Assembly (NCBI RefSeq): GCF_000427965.1
Contig: NZ_ATZA01000002.1
Location: forward strand, 124,001 to 188,000
Direction of reading: 5' to 3'
Source of the DNA: Olivibacter sitiensis DSM 17696
GTDB lineage: Bacteria > Bacteroidota > Bacteroidia > Sphingobacteriales > Sphingobacteriaceae
Length of the DNA: 64,000 nt
Shown: in pieces, positions 7,674 to 17,400 of the stretch
Layout of the letters: each line of letters begins with the position of its first letter
How positions within the stretch are numbered: position 1 is the stretch's first letter
Notes under the pieces: generated by a model
Told to the model about the DNA's origin: nothing
What the model saw: the letters and a program-made list of their open reading frames with translations, nothing else
Databases searched by the model: none
Position numbers and translations under genes: made by a program

Positions 7674-9953
7674 TTGGATTATTTACAAGGATTAAACCCT
7701 TCCCAAAGGGCGGCTGTAGAACAAACCGAAGGACCCGTAATGATAGTGGCAGGTGCAGGATCGGGCAAAACGAGGGTCATCACCTATCGGGTAGCGCACT
7801 TAATCAGAAACGGTGTAGACCCTTTCAATATCTTGGTATTGACTTTCACCAACAAGGCGGCGAAGGAAATGCGCGAGCGGATAATGCAGGTAGTGGGAAA
7901 TGAAGCCAAGAATATTTGGATGGGCACCTTCCACTCCGTATTTGCAAAAATACTTAGAGTGGAAGCGCATCATATTGGATATCCTAATAATTTCACGATA
8001 TACGACACCGACGATAGCAAAAGCCTCATCAGGGCCATTCTGAAAGAAATGCAACTAGATGATAAGCTATATAATGCCAATTTCGTCTATGGTCGTATTT
8101 CAGCGGCGAAAAACAACCTGATCTCGGCTGCCGAATACGCCAAAAATGCCCAAATACAAGCGGAAGATCAATCGGGCGGTCGCTCTCAACTTGGACAGAT
8201 TTACCTGACCTATACCCAGCGGTGTTATAAGGCGGGGGCAATGGATTTTGATGACCTGCTGTTCAAGACCAATGTGCTCATCAAGGATCATCCAGAAGTA
8301 CTATACAAATACCAAAGCAAGTTCAAATACCTTATGGTGGACGAGTATCAAGACACCAACTTTTCGCAGTACCTTATTGTGAAAAAGCTCGCTGCCATGA
8401 ACGAAAACATTTGTGTAGTGGGTGATGATGCGCAGAGTATTTATGCTTTCAGAGGAGCGAACATCCAAAACATACTGAATTTCGAACGCGATTACCCCGA
8501 TCTGCACGTGTTCAAATTGGAACAGAACTATCGATCTACGCAAAATATTGTCAACGCAGCAAATAGCATTATCTCGAACAACACGAATCAGCTCAAGAAA
8601 AACGTATTTTCTGAAAATGAAGAGGGCGACAAGATAAAGGTAGTTCGTGCTTTCAGTGACAATGAAGAAGGAAAAATGGTAGCGGAGGCCATTCTTCAGG
8701 ATAAATCGTTGCAAAACCTGCACTTCAAGGATTTCGCCATTTTATATCGTACCAACGCCCAGTCTAGGGCCATGGAAGAATCCCTACGCAAGTTGAACAT
8801 CCCTTACAAGATATACGGAGGCACTTCCTTCTATCAAAGAAAAGAGATAAAAGACCTGATAGCCTATTTTAGGCTCACGCTCAACCCCAATGATGAGGAG
8901 GCACTCAAAAGGGTTATCAACTACCCTAGAAGAGGCATTGGCGACACCTCGGTTGAGCGTATATTCATAGCTGCGGACCAACATCAAAAAACGTTGTGGG
9001 AAATAGTATCCAATCCGCAACAATTTCTTGACGGTCGCACCGCGGCGGCGGTATATCCTTTTGGATCCATGATACAGAGCTTTCAAGTGCTGGAAAAAAA
9101 ACACAAAGCCTATGATGTGGCGCTCCATATCGCACAGCACTCTGGCCTATTGAAAGACTTATACGAAGACAAATCCGTAGAAGGACTGAACAGATACGAA
9201 AACATCCAAGAATTGCTGAACGGAATCAAGGAATTTAGCGAGCGGGAGGATATCGAAGAACACGGCTTGAATGTATTCATGCAAGATGTTGCCTTGCTCA
9301 CCAATGACGATAACGACAAAAATCCCAATGCCGATACCGTATCGCTCATGACCATTCACTCTTCAAAGGGACTTGAATTCCCGCAGGTTTTCATCGTGGG
9401 CCTAGAGGAAAACCTTTTCCCTTCACAGCTTTCCCTCAACTCGCGCAGCGATCTCGAAGAAGAACGGAGGCTGTTCTATGTAGCGATCACGAGAGCAGAA
9501 AAAAAGCTTACACTTTCATATGCGACATCCCGTTATCGTTGGGGAACACTCAACAATTGTGAACCAAGTCGTTTCATAGATGAGCTCGATCCACGATACC
9601 TTCATTTGGAATATAGCTTCAACCAAGCAAAGCCCAGCACTGGCGGTGGCTTTGATGACGAACGCATAGGCTGGGGGCAATCTTCAAAAGATGTATTTTC
9701 TAAGCCAAAGCCCAAAATCATGCCCAAGACGACATCTATCTTGCCCAAGGCGCACACCCCTACTGCCGGCTTTAGCCCTTCGGACACCAGTGGCCTACAG
9801 GTAGGCATGGAAGTAGAACATGAACGATTCGGATTTGGCAAGGTTATCAACCTAGAAGGCAACAAGCCAGACATAAAGGCAACTATTTTCTTCAAAGAAT
9901 TAGGACAGAAGCAATTGTTGCTTAAATTTGCAAAATTAAGGATTATCAATTAA
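7674..9953 (+). CDS. UvrD/PcrA-type superfamily I DNA helicase
   Basis: A 759-residue 3'-5' ATP-dependent helicase for excision and mismatch repair and removal of blocked complexes. Motif I is AGAGSGKT (26-33), motif II VDEYQDT (222-228), motif III GDDAQSIYAFRGA, motif IV LEQNYRSTQNI, motif V LMTIHSSKGLEFPQVF and motif VI FYVAITRAEKKL. The C-terminal 60 residues (VGMEVEHERFGFGKVINLEG) form the Tudor-like PcrA/UvrD tail that contacts RNA polymerase. The start codon is TTG at 7674 with GAGGA just upstream; no ATG in frame precedes motif I. UvrD and PcrA cannot be separated by eye. The next gene begins 55 bp later. Confidence 0.95.
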   Translation: MDYLQGLNPSQRAAVEQTEGPVMIVAGAGSGKTRVITYRVAHLIRNGVDPFNILVLTFTNKAAKEMRERIMQVVGNEAKNIWMGTFHSVFAKILRVEAHHIGYPNNFTIYDTDDSKSLIRAILKEMQLDDKLYNANFVYGRISAAKNNLISAAEYAKNAQIQAEDQSGGRSQLGQIYLTYTQRCYKAGAMDFDDLLFKTNVLIKDHPEVLYKYQSKFKYLMVDEYQDTNFSQYLIVKKLAAMNENICVVGDDAQSIYAFRGANIQNILNFERDYPDLHVFKLEQNYRSTQNIVNAANSIISNNTNQLKKNVFSENEEGDKIKVVRAFSDNEEGKMVAEAILQDKSLQNLHFKDFAILYRTNAQSRAMEESLRKLNIPYKIYGGTSFYQRKEIKDLIAYFRLTLNPNDEEALKRVINYPRRGIGDTSVERIFIAADQHQKTLWEIVSNPQQFLDGRTAAAVYPFGSMIQSFQVLEKKHKAYDVALHIAQHSGLLKDLYEDKSVEGLNRYENIQELLNGIKEFSEREDIEEHGLNVFMQDVALLTNDDNDKNPNADTVSLMTIHSSKGLEFPQVFIVGLEENLFPSQLSLNSRSDLEEERRLFYVAITRAEKKLTLSYATSRYRWGTLNNCEPSRFIDELDPRYLHLEYSFNQAKPSTGGGFDDERIGWGQSSKDVFSKPKPKIMPKTTSILPKAHTPTAGFSPSDTSGLQVGMEVEHERFGFGKVINLEGNKPDIKATIFFKELGQKQLLLKFAKLRIIN

Positions 9954-10008
9954 ACGCGGTTGATTGTTTGCATTAGCTGACAACACAACCCACAACGGAG
10001 AACAAAAA

Positions 10009-10677
10009 ATGAATTTCGATTATAATAGTACCAGAGAAAAACTGATATTGGCAGAGTACGGACGCAATGTTCAAAACATGGTGGACTATATCTGTACTTT
10101 ACCCACTAAGGAAGAGCGAAACAAACATGCTCAAGTGGTGATAGATTTGATGGGTTTTTTAAACCCACATCTACGCGATGTCTCTGATTTCAAGCACAAG
10201 CTTTGGGATCATTTACACATCATATCCGATTTCAAAATTGACGTAGATTCACCCTATCCAAAACCGAGCCCCGGCGCCATCCATGCCAAGCCAGAGCGGT
10301 TAGAATATCCTCAGCACCGCATCAAGTACAAGCATTACGGTCATGTGGTGGAGATGATGATCGAGAAGGCGAAGAAAATGCAGGATCCAGAGCGGAAGCA
10401 GCATATGGCGCAGTCACTGGCCAATTTCATGAAAATGGCCTACATGACTTGGAACAAAGATACGGTTGCTGATGAGCATATCCTGGAAGACCTCAAGGAA
10501 ATATCCAACAGCGAGCTCGCACTTTCTGAAGATGTTTCGTTAACAAAGGTGGAGTTCAAGACGCCGCCTCCTGGCAACCGTACCAAAGTAGCCAACAATC
10601 AGAACAACCAAAACGGCAAAAAGAGAAACCAAGGCAACAACAATAACAAAAAGCGCCAAATGGGAAAACGCCATTAA
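10009..10677 (+). CDS. DUF4290 family protein
   Basis: A 222-residue Bacteroidota-restricted protein that I recognise as DUF4290. The N-terminal helical domain carries YNSTREKLILAEYGRNVQNM and PTKEERNKHAQVVIDLMGF. The tail from about residue 185 is low-complexity and rich in Asn, Gln, Lys and Arg (NNQNNQNGKKRNQGNNNNKK), which suggests nucleic-acid contact, although no domain proves it. ATG 10009 has GGAG at a suitable distance; a possible start 15 codons upstream lacks this. It lies between uvrD and murA, and a hairpin follows it. Function is unknown. Confidence 0.88.
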   Translation: MNFDYNSTREKLILAEYGRNVQNMVDYICTLPTKEERNKHAQVVIDLMGFLNPHLRDVSDFKHKLWDHLHIISDFKIDVDSPYPKPSPGAIHAKPERLEYPQHRIKYKHYGHVVEMMIEKAKKMQDPERKQHMAQSLANFMKMAYMTWNKDTVADEHILEDLKEISNSELALSEDVSLTKVEFKTPPPGNRTKVANNQNNQNGKKRNQGNNNNKKRQMGKRH

Positions 10678-10711
10678 ACACTCGTTAACCAAGTATTATT
10701 ATTAAAGAGAG

Positions 10712-10757
10712 CCGGCTCATTATCGCTCAACGCAACGGATAAAGAGCCGGTCTTATT
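10712..10757 (+). terminator. Hairpin terminator or attenuator between DUF4290 gene and murA
   Basis: CCGGCTC (10712-10718) pairs with GAGCCGG (10744-10750) across a 25-nt loop, extended by a G-U pair, and TCTTATTTTTT follows. It ends just 10 bp before the murA ATG, so it may attenuate murA or limit read-through into it. Confidence 0.55.
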
Positions 10758-10767
10758 TTTTAGCATC

Positions 10768-12093
10768 ATGAACGCATTTGAAATTGTAGGGGGAAAAGCA
10801 TTAAAAGGGGAAATTATCCCACAGGGCGCAAAAAACGAAGCCTTGCAGATACTATCTGCGGTATTGCTTACGCCCGAAAAAATGACCATCAGCAACATAC
10901 CGGATATTAAAGACGTCAACAAATTGATCGAGTTGCTAGCTGCATTGGGCGTGAAAGTAGATCGCATAAACGAAGACACGTATACTTTCGAAGCAGACAA
11001 TATCGATATAAACTATTTCCAGTCACCGGAGTTCAAAACCAAAGGCGGCGGATTACGAGGCTCCATTATGATTGTAGGTCCTCTGTTGGCTCGCTTCGGC
11101 AAGGCAGCGATCCCCAAACCAGGTGGCGACAAAATTGGTCGAAGACGACTGGACACCCATTTTTTGGGATTTGAGAAACTAGGAGCCAAGTTTAACTACG
11201 ATCCTGACAACCATTTTTTCAATATAGATGCTACCAACCTGAAGGGCACCTACATCCTGATGGATGAGGCTTCGGTGACCGGTACAGCCAATATCGTGAT
11301 GGCCGCTGTGCTGGCAAAAGGAAAAACAACCATATACAATGCGGCTTGCGAGCCTTATCTGCAACAATTATGTAAGATGCTCAACCGCATGGGAGCCAAG
11401 ATAAGCGGCATAGGTTCTAACCTACTTACCATTGAAGGTGTAGATTACCTCAGCGGTACCGAACATCGCATGCTGCCTGATATGATAGAAATCGGGTCAT
11501 TTATCGGGCTAGCAGCAATGACGGGATCTGAGATCACAATTAAGGATGTCCATTTTGACGAATTGGGTATTATACCTACGGTATTTCAACGCTTAGGGAT
11601 AAAGCTGGAACGTCGGGGTGACGATATTTATATTCCTGCACAGGCACACTATGAAATAGACACCTTCATAGACGGCTCCATACTCACAATAAGTGACGCG
11701 CCCTGGCCAGGGTTTACACCAGATCTGCTCAGTATCGTGCTTGTAGTAGCCACGCAAGCCAAGGGCAATGTACTAATCCATCAGAAAATGTTTGAAAGTA
11801 GACTTTTCTTCGTCGATAAACTGATCGATATGGGAGCGCAAATCATACTATGTGACCCTCACAGGGCGACCGTCATTGGCCTCGACAAGGCCTTCAAACT
11901 AAAAGGCATAGAAATGACTTCTCCAGACATTCGCGCAGGGGTTTCGCTATTAATAGCAGCCTTGTCTGCCTCGGGCAAATCTACAATATACAATATAGAA
12001 CAGATTGAAAGAGGCTACCAAAACATAGACAAGAGATTAATTGCATTGGGCGCTGATATAAAGAAAATCGATAGAGCACCTCTTTCACACTAA
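10768..12093 (+). CDS. murA: UDP-N-acetylglucosamine 1-carboxyvinyltransferase with Asp in place of catalytic Cys
   Basis: A 441-residue EPSP-synthase-fold enzyme that transfers enolpyruvate from PEP to UDP-GlcNAc, the first committed step of peptidoglycan synthesis. The N-terminal KNEALQILSA segment and the GLRGSIMIVGPLLARFG segment are typical. The active-site loop reads PKPGGDKIGRRRLDTH, so residue 121 is Asp where E. coli has Cys115. Natural Asp variants of MurA are active but are not alkylated by fosfomycin, so intrinsic insensitivity is predicted. The rest of the protein is full length. The ATG follows a hairpin by 10 bp. The other wall-synthesis genes here are in the dcw cluster, some 27 kb away. 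Confidence 0.96.
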   Translation: MNAFEIVGGKALKGEIIPQGAKNEALQILSAVLLTPEKMTISNIPDIKDVNKLIELLAALGVKVDRINEDTYTFEADNIDINYFQSPEFKTKGGGLRGSIMIVGPLLARFGKAAIPKPGGDKIGRRRLDTHFLGFEKLGAKFNYDPDNHFFNIDATNLKGTYILMDEASVTGTANIVMAAVLAKGKTTIYNAACEPYLQQLCKMLNRMGAKISGIGSNLLTIEGVDYLSGTEHRMLPDMIEIGSFIGLAAMTGSEITIKDVHFDELGIIPTVFQRLGIKLERRGDDIYIPAQAHYEIDTFIDGSILTISDAPWPGFTPDLLSIVLVVATQAKGNVLIHQKMFESRLFFVDKLIDMGAQIILCDPHRATVIGLDKAFKLKGIEMTSPDIRAGVSLLIAALSASGKSTIYNIEQIERGYQNIDKRLIALGADIKKIDRAPLSH

Positions 12094-12203
12094 ACATAAT
12101 GTTGAATAATATTGTTAGTTAACAAATAAAGCTAAAGGCAAAACATTACATCACATTAATTTTCTTTTGCTTTAGTTAAATATTAACAAAAAATTGTTCA
12201 AAG

Positions 12204-12824
12204 ATGAAAAAGAAATTATTAGCGGTTGGCATCAGTGCTCTTTTACTTGCCTCTTGTGCAGGCAATCCGGAAGGTAAACGATCGGATAGCAGCGAAGCAA
12301 CCGAAGTAGCTACCACGGAAGGAAAATCCGAATTGGCGGTAGACACTGCAGCATCAGAAGTTAGATGGGAGGGTACCAAAGTAACTGGTAGCCATCACGG
12401 TACAGTAAAAATCAAATCCGGCAATTTATATTTTGAGGATAGCACCTTAGTAGGTGGAAATTTTGTGCTCGACTTAAATACGATCGCAAACACGGATTTG
12501 GACGGCGAGTCCAAACAGAAGCTGGAAGGGCACCTAAAAAGTGAAGACTTCTTTGACGTGGCAAAGTTTCCCGAAGCCACTTTCGAGATTAGCAAAGTAA
12601 GTAAAGAAGGGTCTACACTAAAAATCTCAGGAAATCTAACTATAAGAGGAGTTAGCAAGAATATCACCATAGATGCAGAGCAGATTGCGTCAACAGGTGA
12701 ACATTTCGAGGCTACCACAGATTTCAATATTGTGCGTGGGGACTGGGGCGTAAATTATGAAGGGAAGCAAGACGACCTGATCAGCAAAGAGATTAACTTT
12801 AAGATAAAAATCATTGCTCATTAA
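12204..12824 (+). CDS. YceI family lipoprotein
   Basis: A 206-residue predicted lipoprotein with signal MKKKLLAVGISALLLASC (lipobox LLAS-C) and a Ser/Glu/Thr-rich linker to about residue 45. The YceI beta-barrel (lipocalin-like) domain follows: SEVRWEGTKVTGSHHGTVKI, GNFVLDLNTI, LKSEDFFDVAKFPEATFEI, GNLTIRGVSKNITI. The family binds polyisoprenoids or amphiphiles in the periplasm; the ligand here is not known. It is a single gene with a strong terminator shared with the convergent beta-synthase. Confidence 0.93.
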   Translation: MKKKLLAVGISALLLASCAGNPEGKRSDSSEATEVATTEGKSELAVDTAASEVRWEGTKVTGSHHGTVKIKSGNLYFEDSTLVGGNFVLDLNTIANTDLDGESKQKLEGHLKSEDFFDVAKFPEATFEISKVSKEGSTLKISGNLTIRGVSKNITIDAEQIASTGEHFEATTDFNIVRGDWGVNYEGKQDDLISKEINFKIKIIAH

Positions 12825-12830
12825 TCTATC

Positions 12831-12868
12831 AAACAAAAGGCTTGGGAGTTTTCTCAAGCCTTTTGTTT
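12831..12868. terminator. Bidirectional terminator between YceI and cystathionine beta-synthase genes
   Basis: AAACAAAAGGCTTG pairs with CAAGCCTTTTGTTT (14-bp perfect stem, loop about 10 nt). A and T runs on both flanks suit both convergent genes. Confidence 0.9.
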
Positions 12869-12895
12869 GATATTACATACCCGTACGCACCTAAC

Positions 12896-14260
12896 TTATT
12901 TGGAAGATATCGCATCAATGATATCATATTGCGTGATAATGGCAATCTTTCCGTCGCTATCTTCCACCAGTACCGCACTATTCGTCTTATTAATTAAAGA
13001 AGATATACGATCGATACTGGCATTGGCATCTACAAAAGGAAAAGAACTGGTCGCAATCCGACCAATACTATCAGACTTTACAGAAGGATTTTCCAGCAAC
13101 GCATTAAGGATATCTCCTTCTGTCACCTTGCCAACCACCATTCCCTTTTGGGTTACTGGAAGCTGTGAGATATTGAGTGTCTTCATGATGTTAAATACCT
13201 CCAGCACGGTCTTCTCTTCATCTACCATGACCGTTTCCTGAGCACCCCTCTTAGCCAAAATTGTACTTGCGGTCAATTTCTCGTCCTTCAGGAAGCCGCG
13301 TTCTCTCAACCAATCCTCATTGAACATCTTGCCTACATATCTCGAACCGTGATCATGGAATATGACAACAACCACATCGTCTTTCTTAAGGCGATCTTTC
13401 AATTGATGGAGGCCGGCAATAACGGCACCCGCAGAGTTTCCAACGAAAATCCCATCTTGCAGGGCTATCTCCCTAGTCATAAGTGCAGCATCTTTATCTG
13501 TCACTTTCTCGAAATAATCAATGACATCAAAATCGACGTTCTTGGGCAAGAAATCCTCCCCTATCCCTTCGGTGATATAGGGATAGATCTCCTCCTTGTC
13601 AAACTCTCCCGTTTCCTTATATTTTTTAAACACAGAGCCATAGGTATCTATACCCCACACCTTGATATTAGGGTTTTTCTCCTTGAGAAACTTACCCGTA
13701 CCAGATATAGTGCCCCCTGTGCCAACCCCGACAACCAAATGGGTGATCTTTCCTTCGGTCTGTTCCCAAATCTCGGGGCCAGTTTGTTCATAATGCGCTT
13801 GGCTATTGGACAAATTATCGTATTGATTGGGTTTCCACGCATTCCGTGTTTCTTTTTCCAATCTGCTACTTACTGAATAATAAGATCTAGGATCCTCTGG
13901 ATCCACATTTGTGGGACATACAACAACTTCTGCCCCAAAAGCCCGTAGCGCATCAATTTTTTCTTTTGATTGCTTGTCTGTAGTAGCAAAAACACATTTA
14001 TACCCTTTGATCACTGCCGCGATGGCCAATCCCATTCCCGTGTTGCCCGACGTACCTTCGACAATCGTCCCACCCGGTTTCAGAAGACCTGCCTTCTCCG
14101 CATCCTCAATCATTTTGACAGCCATTCTATCCTTAATTGAATTCCCCGGATTGGTTGTTTCAATTTTTGCTAGGACAGTCGCAGGTATGTCACTTACGAT
14201 CTTGTTGAGCTTGACCAAAGGGGTATTCCCTATCGTTTCAAGTATATTGTTGTACCACAT
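12896..14260 (-). CDS. Cystathionine beta-synthase-type PLP enzyme with tandem CBS domains
   Basis: A 454-residue fold-type II PLP enzyme of sulfur amino-acid metabolism. The PLP lysine is K43 in NPGNSIKDRM, the substrate loop is EGTSGNTGMG, and the phosphate-binding loop is GVGTGGTISGTG. The C-terminal 120 residues contain two CBS motifs (QLPVTQKGMVVGKVTEGDIL and SAVLVEDSDGKIAIITQYDI), giving the eukaryote-like cystathionine beta-synthase layout. It may make cystathionine from serine and homocysteine, or act as cysteine synthase; the sequence alone does not decide. ATG 14260 is preferred over a TTG three codons upstream. A minus-strand TACTTTTG (14267-14274) lies 6 bp before the ATG. Confidence 0.92.
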   Translation of the reverse strand: MWYNNILETIGNTPLVKLNKIVSDIPATVLAKIETTNPGNSIKDRMAVKMIEDAEKAGLLKPGGTIVEGTSGNTGMGLAIAAVIKGYKCVFATTDKQSKEKIDALRAFGAEVVVCPTNVDPEDPRSYYSVSSRLEKETRNAWKPNQYDNLSNSQAHYEQTGPEIWEQTEGKITHLVVGVGTGGTISGTGKFLKEKNPNIKVWGIDTYGSVFKKYKETGEFDKEEIYPYITEGIGEDFLPKNVDFDVIDYFEKVTDKDAALMTREIALQDGIFVGNSAGAVIAGLHQLKDRLKKDDVVVVIFHDHGSRYVGKMFNEDWLRERGFLKDEKLTASTILAKRGAQETVMVDEEKTVLEVFNIMKTLNISQLPVTQKGMVVGKVTEGDILNALLENPSVKSDSIGRIATSSFPFVDANASIDRISSLINKTNSAVLVEDSDGKIAIITQYDIIDAISSK

Positions 14261-14266
14261 ATGTAC

Positions 14267-14274
14267 CAAAAGTA
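14267..14274 (-). promoter_or_regulatory. Possible -7 element of the cystathionine beta-synthase gene
   Basis: TACTTTTG on the minus strand matches TAnnTTTG and ends 6 bp before the ATG, again implying a very short leader. No matching -33 TTTG was found. Confidence 0.3.
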
Positions 14275-14330
14275 AAAATTAAAACTGGAAAAGACATAAG
14301 CTTTCTACCTTCTACTTCACGACGGTTCAA

Positions 14331-15152
14331 TCAAAACTTCAAATGTTTGACGGTCAAACCATTGTTAATAAGTTGTTTTAAACTCTCAATACCTACTTTC
14401 AAATGGCTTTCGACATAGTTGGCCGTTACGGAAGAATCGCTTTCCGCTGTTTTCACGCCCTCTGGAATCATCGGTTGATCGGATATCAACAGAAGTGCCC
14501 CCGTAGGAATCTTATTGGCAAAGCCTACACTGAATATGGTGGCCGTTTCCATATCTACCGCCATTGCCCTGATATCTTTCAAGTATTTCTTAAACTCCCT
14601 ATCATGCTCCCAGACCCTTCTGTTGGTGGTATAGACGGTACCCGTCCAGTAATCTAGACCATGGTCCCTGATAGTAGTGGATGTAGCCTTTTGCAAAGCA
14701 AATGCAGGCAGCGCAGGTACCTCTTGTGGAAAATAATCATTGGAAGTACCTTCACCCCTTATAGCAGCGATTGGCAACATAAGATCGCCAATGTTGTTTT
14801 TCTTTTTCAGACCTCCGGCCTTACCTAGAAAAAGTACCGCCTTGGGATGGATAGCAGAAAGCAAATCCATGATGGTTGCGGCCACTGGACTCCCCATGCC
14901 AAAGTTAATGATGGTAATGCCGCCTGCCGTTACACTTTGCATAGGCTTGTCCAGACCATATATTGGCGCATTGTCATGCCACTCCGAAAAAAGCCTTATA
15001 TAGTTGGAGAAATTGGTCAGCAGGATATATTCACCAAATTCCTCAAGTGGCCTTCCTGTATATCGAGGCAACCAGTTGTGCACAATATCTTCTTTGTTTT
15101 TAAGCCCGGATTTAATCGGGCTTTCTACTTCTTTTTTTACGATTTTTGGCAT
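14331..15152 (-). CDS. amn: AMP nucleosidase, short Bacteroidota form
   Basis: A 273-residue member of the PNP/UDP phosphorylase family that splits AMP into adenine and ribose 5-phosphate. The segments HNWLPRYTG, ILLTNFSNYI, IINFGMGSPVAATIMDLLS and VDMETATIFSVG (the family signature with the base-contacting Glu) are visible, plus LISDQPMIPEGVK. It is much shorter than enterobacterial Amn (about 484 residues) because it lacks the N-terminal regulatory domain, which is normal for this phylum. AAAGGAGT precedes the ATG well. It lies downstream of clpP-clpX but after a terminator, so it is probably expressed separately or by read-through. Confidence 0.88.
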   Translation of the reverse strand: MPKIVKKEVESPIKSGLKNKEDIVHNWLPRYTGRPLEEFGEYILLTNFSNYIRLFSEWHDNAPIYGLDKPMQSVTAGGITIINFGMGSPVAATIMDLLSAIHPKAVLFLGKAGGLKKKNNIGDLMLPIAAIRGEGTSNDYFPQEVPALPAFALQKATSTTIRDHGLDYWTGTVYTTNRRVWEHDREFKKYLKDIRAMAVDMETATIFSVGFANKIPTGALLLISDQPMIPEGVKTAESDSSVTANYVESHLKVGIESLKQLINNGLTVKHLKF

Positions 15153-15181
15153 TTAATACTCCTTTCCTAATTTAATTATAC

Positions 15182-15209
15182 AAAAAACCCCCGCATTGGC
15201 GAGGGCTTT
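15182..15209 (-). terminator. Rho-independent terminator of clpX
   Basis: On the minus strand GCCCTCGC pairs with GCGGGGGT (one U-G and one G-U pair, loop CAAT), followed by six U. It is 19 bp past the clpX stop. Confidence 0.8.
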
Positions 15210-15227
15210 CAGTTTGTATTATTTGTT

Positions 15228-16475
15228 TCACGCTACCTGAAGCTTCTTCAAATCCGAATGCTGGAATTTATCCTTGGCATAATCCAACGAAATATATAGT
15301 TCCTTCTTCTCTCCCGCTTGATGGGAAGAAGGCATGTCAAACATGGCATCTAACATAATGGCTTCGCAAATTGCGCGCAGCCCTCTTGCTCCAAGTTTGA
15401 ACTCATTCGCCTTGTCCACTATAAAATCGTACACTTCCGGATCGAATTGTAAATCCACATGCTCATAATCAAACAGCTTTTTATACTGCTTTATGAGTGC
15501 GTTTCTTGGCACTGTCAAAATGCTAAGCAAGGTTTCCCTATCCAATGGATTAAGATAAGTAACCACTGGCAAACGCCCTATCAACTCAGGAATTAGCCCA
15601 AAAGCTTTCAAGTCTTGAGGAGTGATGTATTTATAGAGGTTATCCATATCTACATCCACCGTTTCCTTGTTCATCTTGTAGCCTACCGTGCTGGTACGCA
15701 TGCGGTTTGCTATTTTCTTTTGTATGCCGTCAAAAGCCCCACCGCAGATAAACAGAATATTGTTGGTATTGACCGCTATCATTTTCTGATCGGGGTGTTT
15801 TCTACCACCTTGAGGTGGAACATTGACAATGGTACCCTCCAATATCTTTAACAAGGCCTGTTGCACACCCTCTCCAGAAACATCCCTGGTAATAGATGGG
15901 TTATCGCTCTTGCGCGCAATCTTGTCGATTTCGTCGATATAAACTATTCCGCGCTCGGCAGATGCCACATCGTAGTCGGCAGCTTGCAGCAAACGTGTCA
16001 AGATACTTTCTACATCTTCGCCCACGTAACCAGCTTCTGTGAGTACTGTGGCGTCGCATATGCAAAATGGCACATTAAGCACCTTTGCAATGGTCTTGGC
16101 CAACAATGTCTTTCCTGTCCCCGTTTCACCTACCAGGATGATATTCGATTTCTCTATCTCAACCTCGTCCTTGTCTATCTTTTGGTTCAACCTTTTATAG
16201 TGGTTGTAGACGGCCACGGACAATACCTTTTTGGCATCATCTTGCCCTATGACATACTGGTCGAGATGGTTCTTGATCTCCGTCGGTTTCAATAGCTTCA
16301 GGGCTGCCTGAACACTCTTGTTTTTCCGTAATGCCAATTCTTCGGCCAAAATCTCGTTTGCCTGAGCCACGCAACGGTCGCAAATATGCGCTTCGTTCCC
16401 TGCGATCAGCATCAAGGTTTCCGATTTTCGCAGACCGCAAAATGAACAGGTCACCTCTTTAGAACTTTTTGCCAT
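15228..16475 (-). CDS. clpX: ATP-dependent Clp protease ATP-binding subunit ClpX
   Basis: A 415-residue AAA+ unfoldase that feeds substrates to ClpP. The N-terminal zinc-binding domain has Cys10, Cys13, Cys32 and Cys35 (CSFC ... CDRC). Walker A is GETGTGKT, pore loop 1 is GYVGEDVE, Walker B is [10 protein letters not shown], and the sensor/arginine-finger segment [15 protein letters not shown] is intact. The ClpP-docking IGF-type loop is expected in the [12 protein letters not shown] region but not clear by eye. It is 2 bp downstream of clpP (16478), so the two form an operon. Confidence 0.98.
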   Translation of the reverse strand: MAKSSKEVTCSFCGLRKSETLMLIAGNEAHICDRCVAQANEILAEELALRKNKSVQAALKLLKPTEIKNHLDQYVIGQDDAKKVLSVAVYNHYKRLNQKIDKDEVEIEKSNIILVGETGTGKTLLAKTIAKVLNVPFCICDATVLTEAGYVGEDVESILTRLLQAADYDVASAERGIVYIDEIDKIARKSDNPSITRDVSGEGVQQALLKILEGTIVNVPPQGGRKHPDQKMIAVNTNNILFICGGAFDGIQKKIANRMRTSTVGYKMNKETVDVDMDNLYKYITPQDLKAFGLIPELIGRLPVVTYLNPLDRETLLSILTVPRNALIKQYKKLFDYEHVDLQFDPEVYDFIVDKANEFKLGARGLRAICEAIMLDAMFDMPSSHQAGEKKELYISLDYAKDKFQHSDLKKLQVA

Positions 16476-16477
16476 TT

Positions 16478-17170
16478 TTAATCCTTTTTACCTATTAATA
16501 CTTCATCAACCATGCCCATCTCCTTGGCCTCTTCGGCGGTCATCCAATAGTCACGATCTGAAGCTTTTTCTACCCATTCGTAGCTTTGGCCCGAATGCGC
16601 AGATATAATGTCATACAACTCTTTCTTCAATTTCAACATTTCTCTCAGGTTGATTTCCATATCCGAAGCTACTCCTTGAGCACCGCCAGAAGGTTGGTGA
16701 ATCATGACCCTAGAGTGCTTTAGTGCGGCTCTCTTTCCTTTCGCGCCTGCCACCAAAAGCACTGCTCCCATAGAAGCTGCCATACCTGTATTGATGGTAG
16801 CCACATCTGGACTTATGTATTGCATGGTATCGTATATACCCAATCCAGCGTATACACTACCTCCTGGAGAATTGATATAAATCTGGATATCTCTTTTTGC
16901 ATCGACAGATTGTAAGAACAACAACTGAGCCTGTATAATGTTGGCTACTTGATCTCCAATTGCATCTCCCAAGAAAATAATCCTATCCATCATTAACCTG
17001 GAAAAGACATCCATTTGGGCTACGTTAAGTTGACGTTCTTCGATAATATATGGAGTCAGCCCTGTAGGAAAGTTGCGTTGAACTCCCCCAATGAAACGAT
17101 CTACATGTTGACTTCCTATGCGGTGGTGTTTGATTGCGTATTTTCTGAATTCGTTCTTATCGATGTTCAT
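16478..17170 (-). CDS. clpP: ATP-dependent Clp protease proteolytic subunit ClpP
   Basis: A 230-residue serine peptidase that forms the tetradecameric Clp chamber. The catalytic triad is visible: Ser133 in [11 protein letters not shown], His158 in MIHQPSGG and Asp207 in SDRDYWM. The N-terminal 40 residues before TPYIIEER are longer than in E. coli and may include a propeptide or axial-loop extension. It is first in the clpP-clpX operon and downstream of trigger factor, from which it is separated by a terminator and about 170 bp that should contain its own promoter. Confidence 0.98.
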   Translation of the reverse strand: MNIDKNEFRKYAIKHHRIGSQHVDRFIGGVQRNFPTGLTPYIIEERQLNVAQMDVFSRLMMDRIIFLGDAIGDQVANIIQAQLLFLQSVDAKRDIQIYINSPGGSVYAGLGIYDTMQYISPDVATINTGMAASMGAVLLVAGAKGKRAALKHSRVMIHQPSGGAQGVASDMEINLREMLKLKKELYDIISAHSGQSYEWVEKASDRDYWMTAEEAKEMGMVDEVLIGKKD

Positions 17171-17343
17171 AACAGTTGACTTTAAGCTATTAAATTATTT
17201 AGCTAATATAGAATATTATTATTTAAACTAGACAACAGACCTATTTATTGCCTGCATTTACTGTTCAAATAGCACGCCATTTCGATTTTCTGAAAAATAG
17301 CTGACAATTTGTCCTATCAAGGATGGCACGAAAGAAAAATAAA

Positions 17344-17377
17344 TAAAAAAAGCTGTGCTTTAATAAAAAGCACAGCT
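17344..17377 (-). terminator. Rho-independent terminator of trigger factor gene
   Basis: AGCTGTGCTTT (17351-17361) pairs with AAAGCACAGCT (ending 17376) with a loop of only a few bases. On the minus strand a run of seven U follows. Confidence 0.9.
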
Positions 17378-17400
17378 AAAGCATTCTTGAGGAAATTTGC

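Noticed and set aside
8301-8723. 140-codon minus-strand frame opposite uvrD
   Set aside because: Antisense to the helicase core; no motifs.
10712-10757. Hairpin before murA as a riboswitch
   Set aside because: A single short stem with a T run and no extra conserved core; a terminator or attenuator is the simpler reading.
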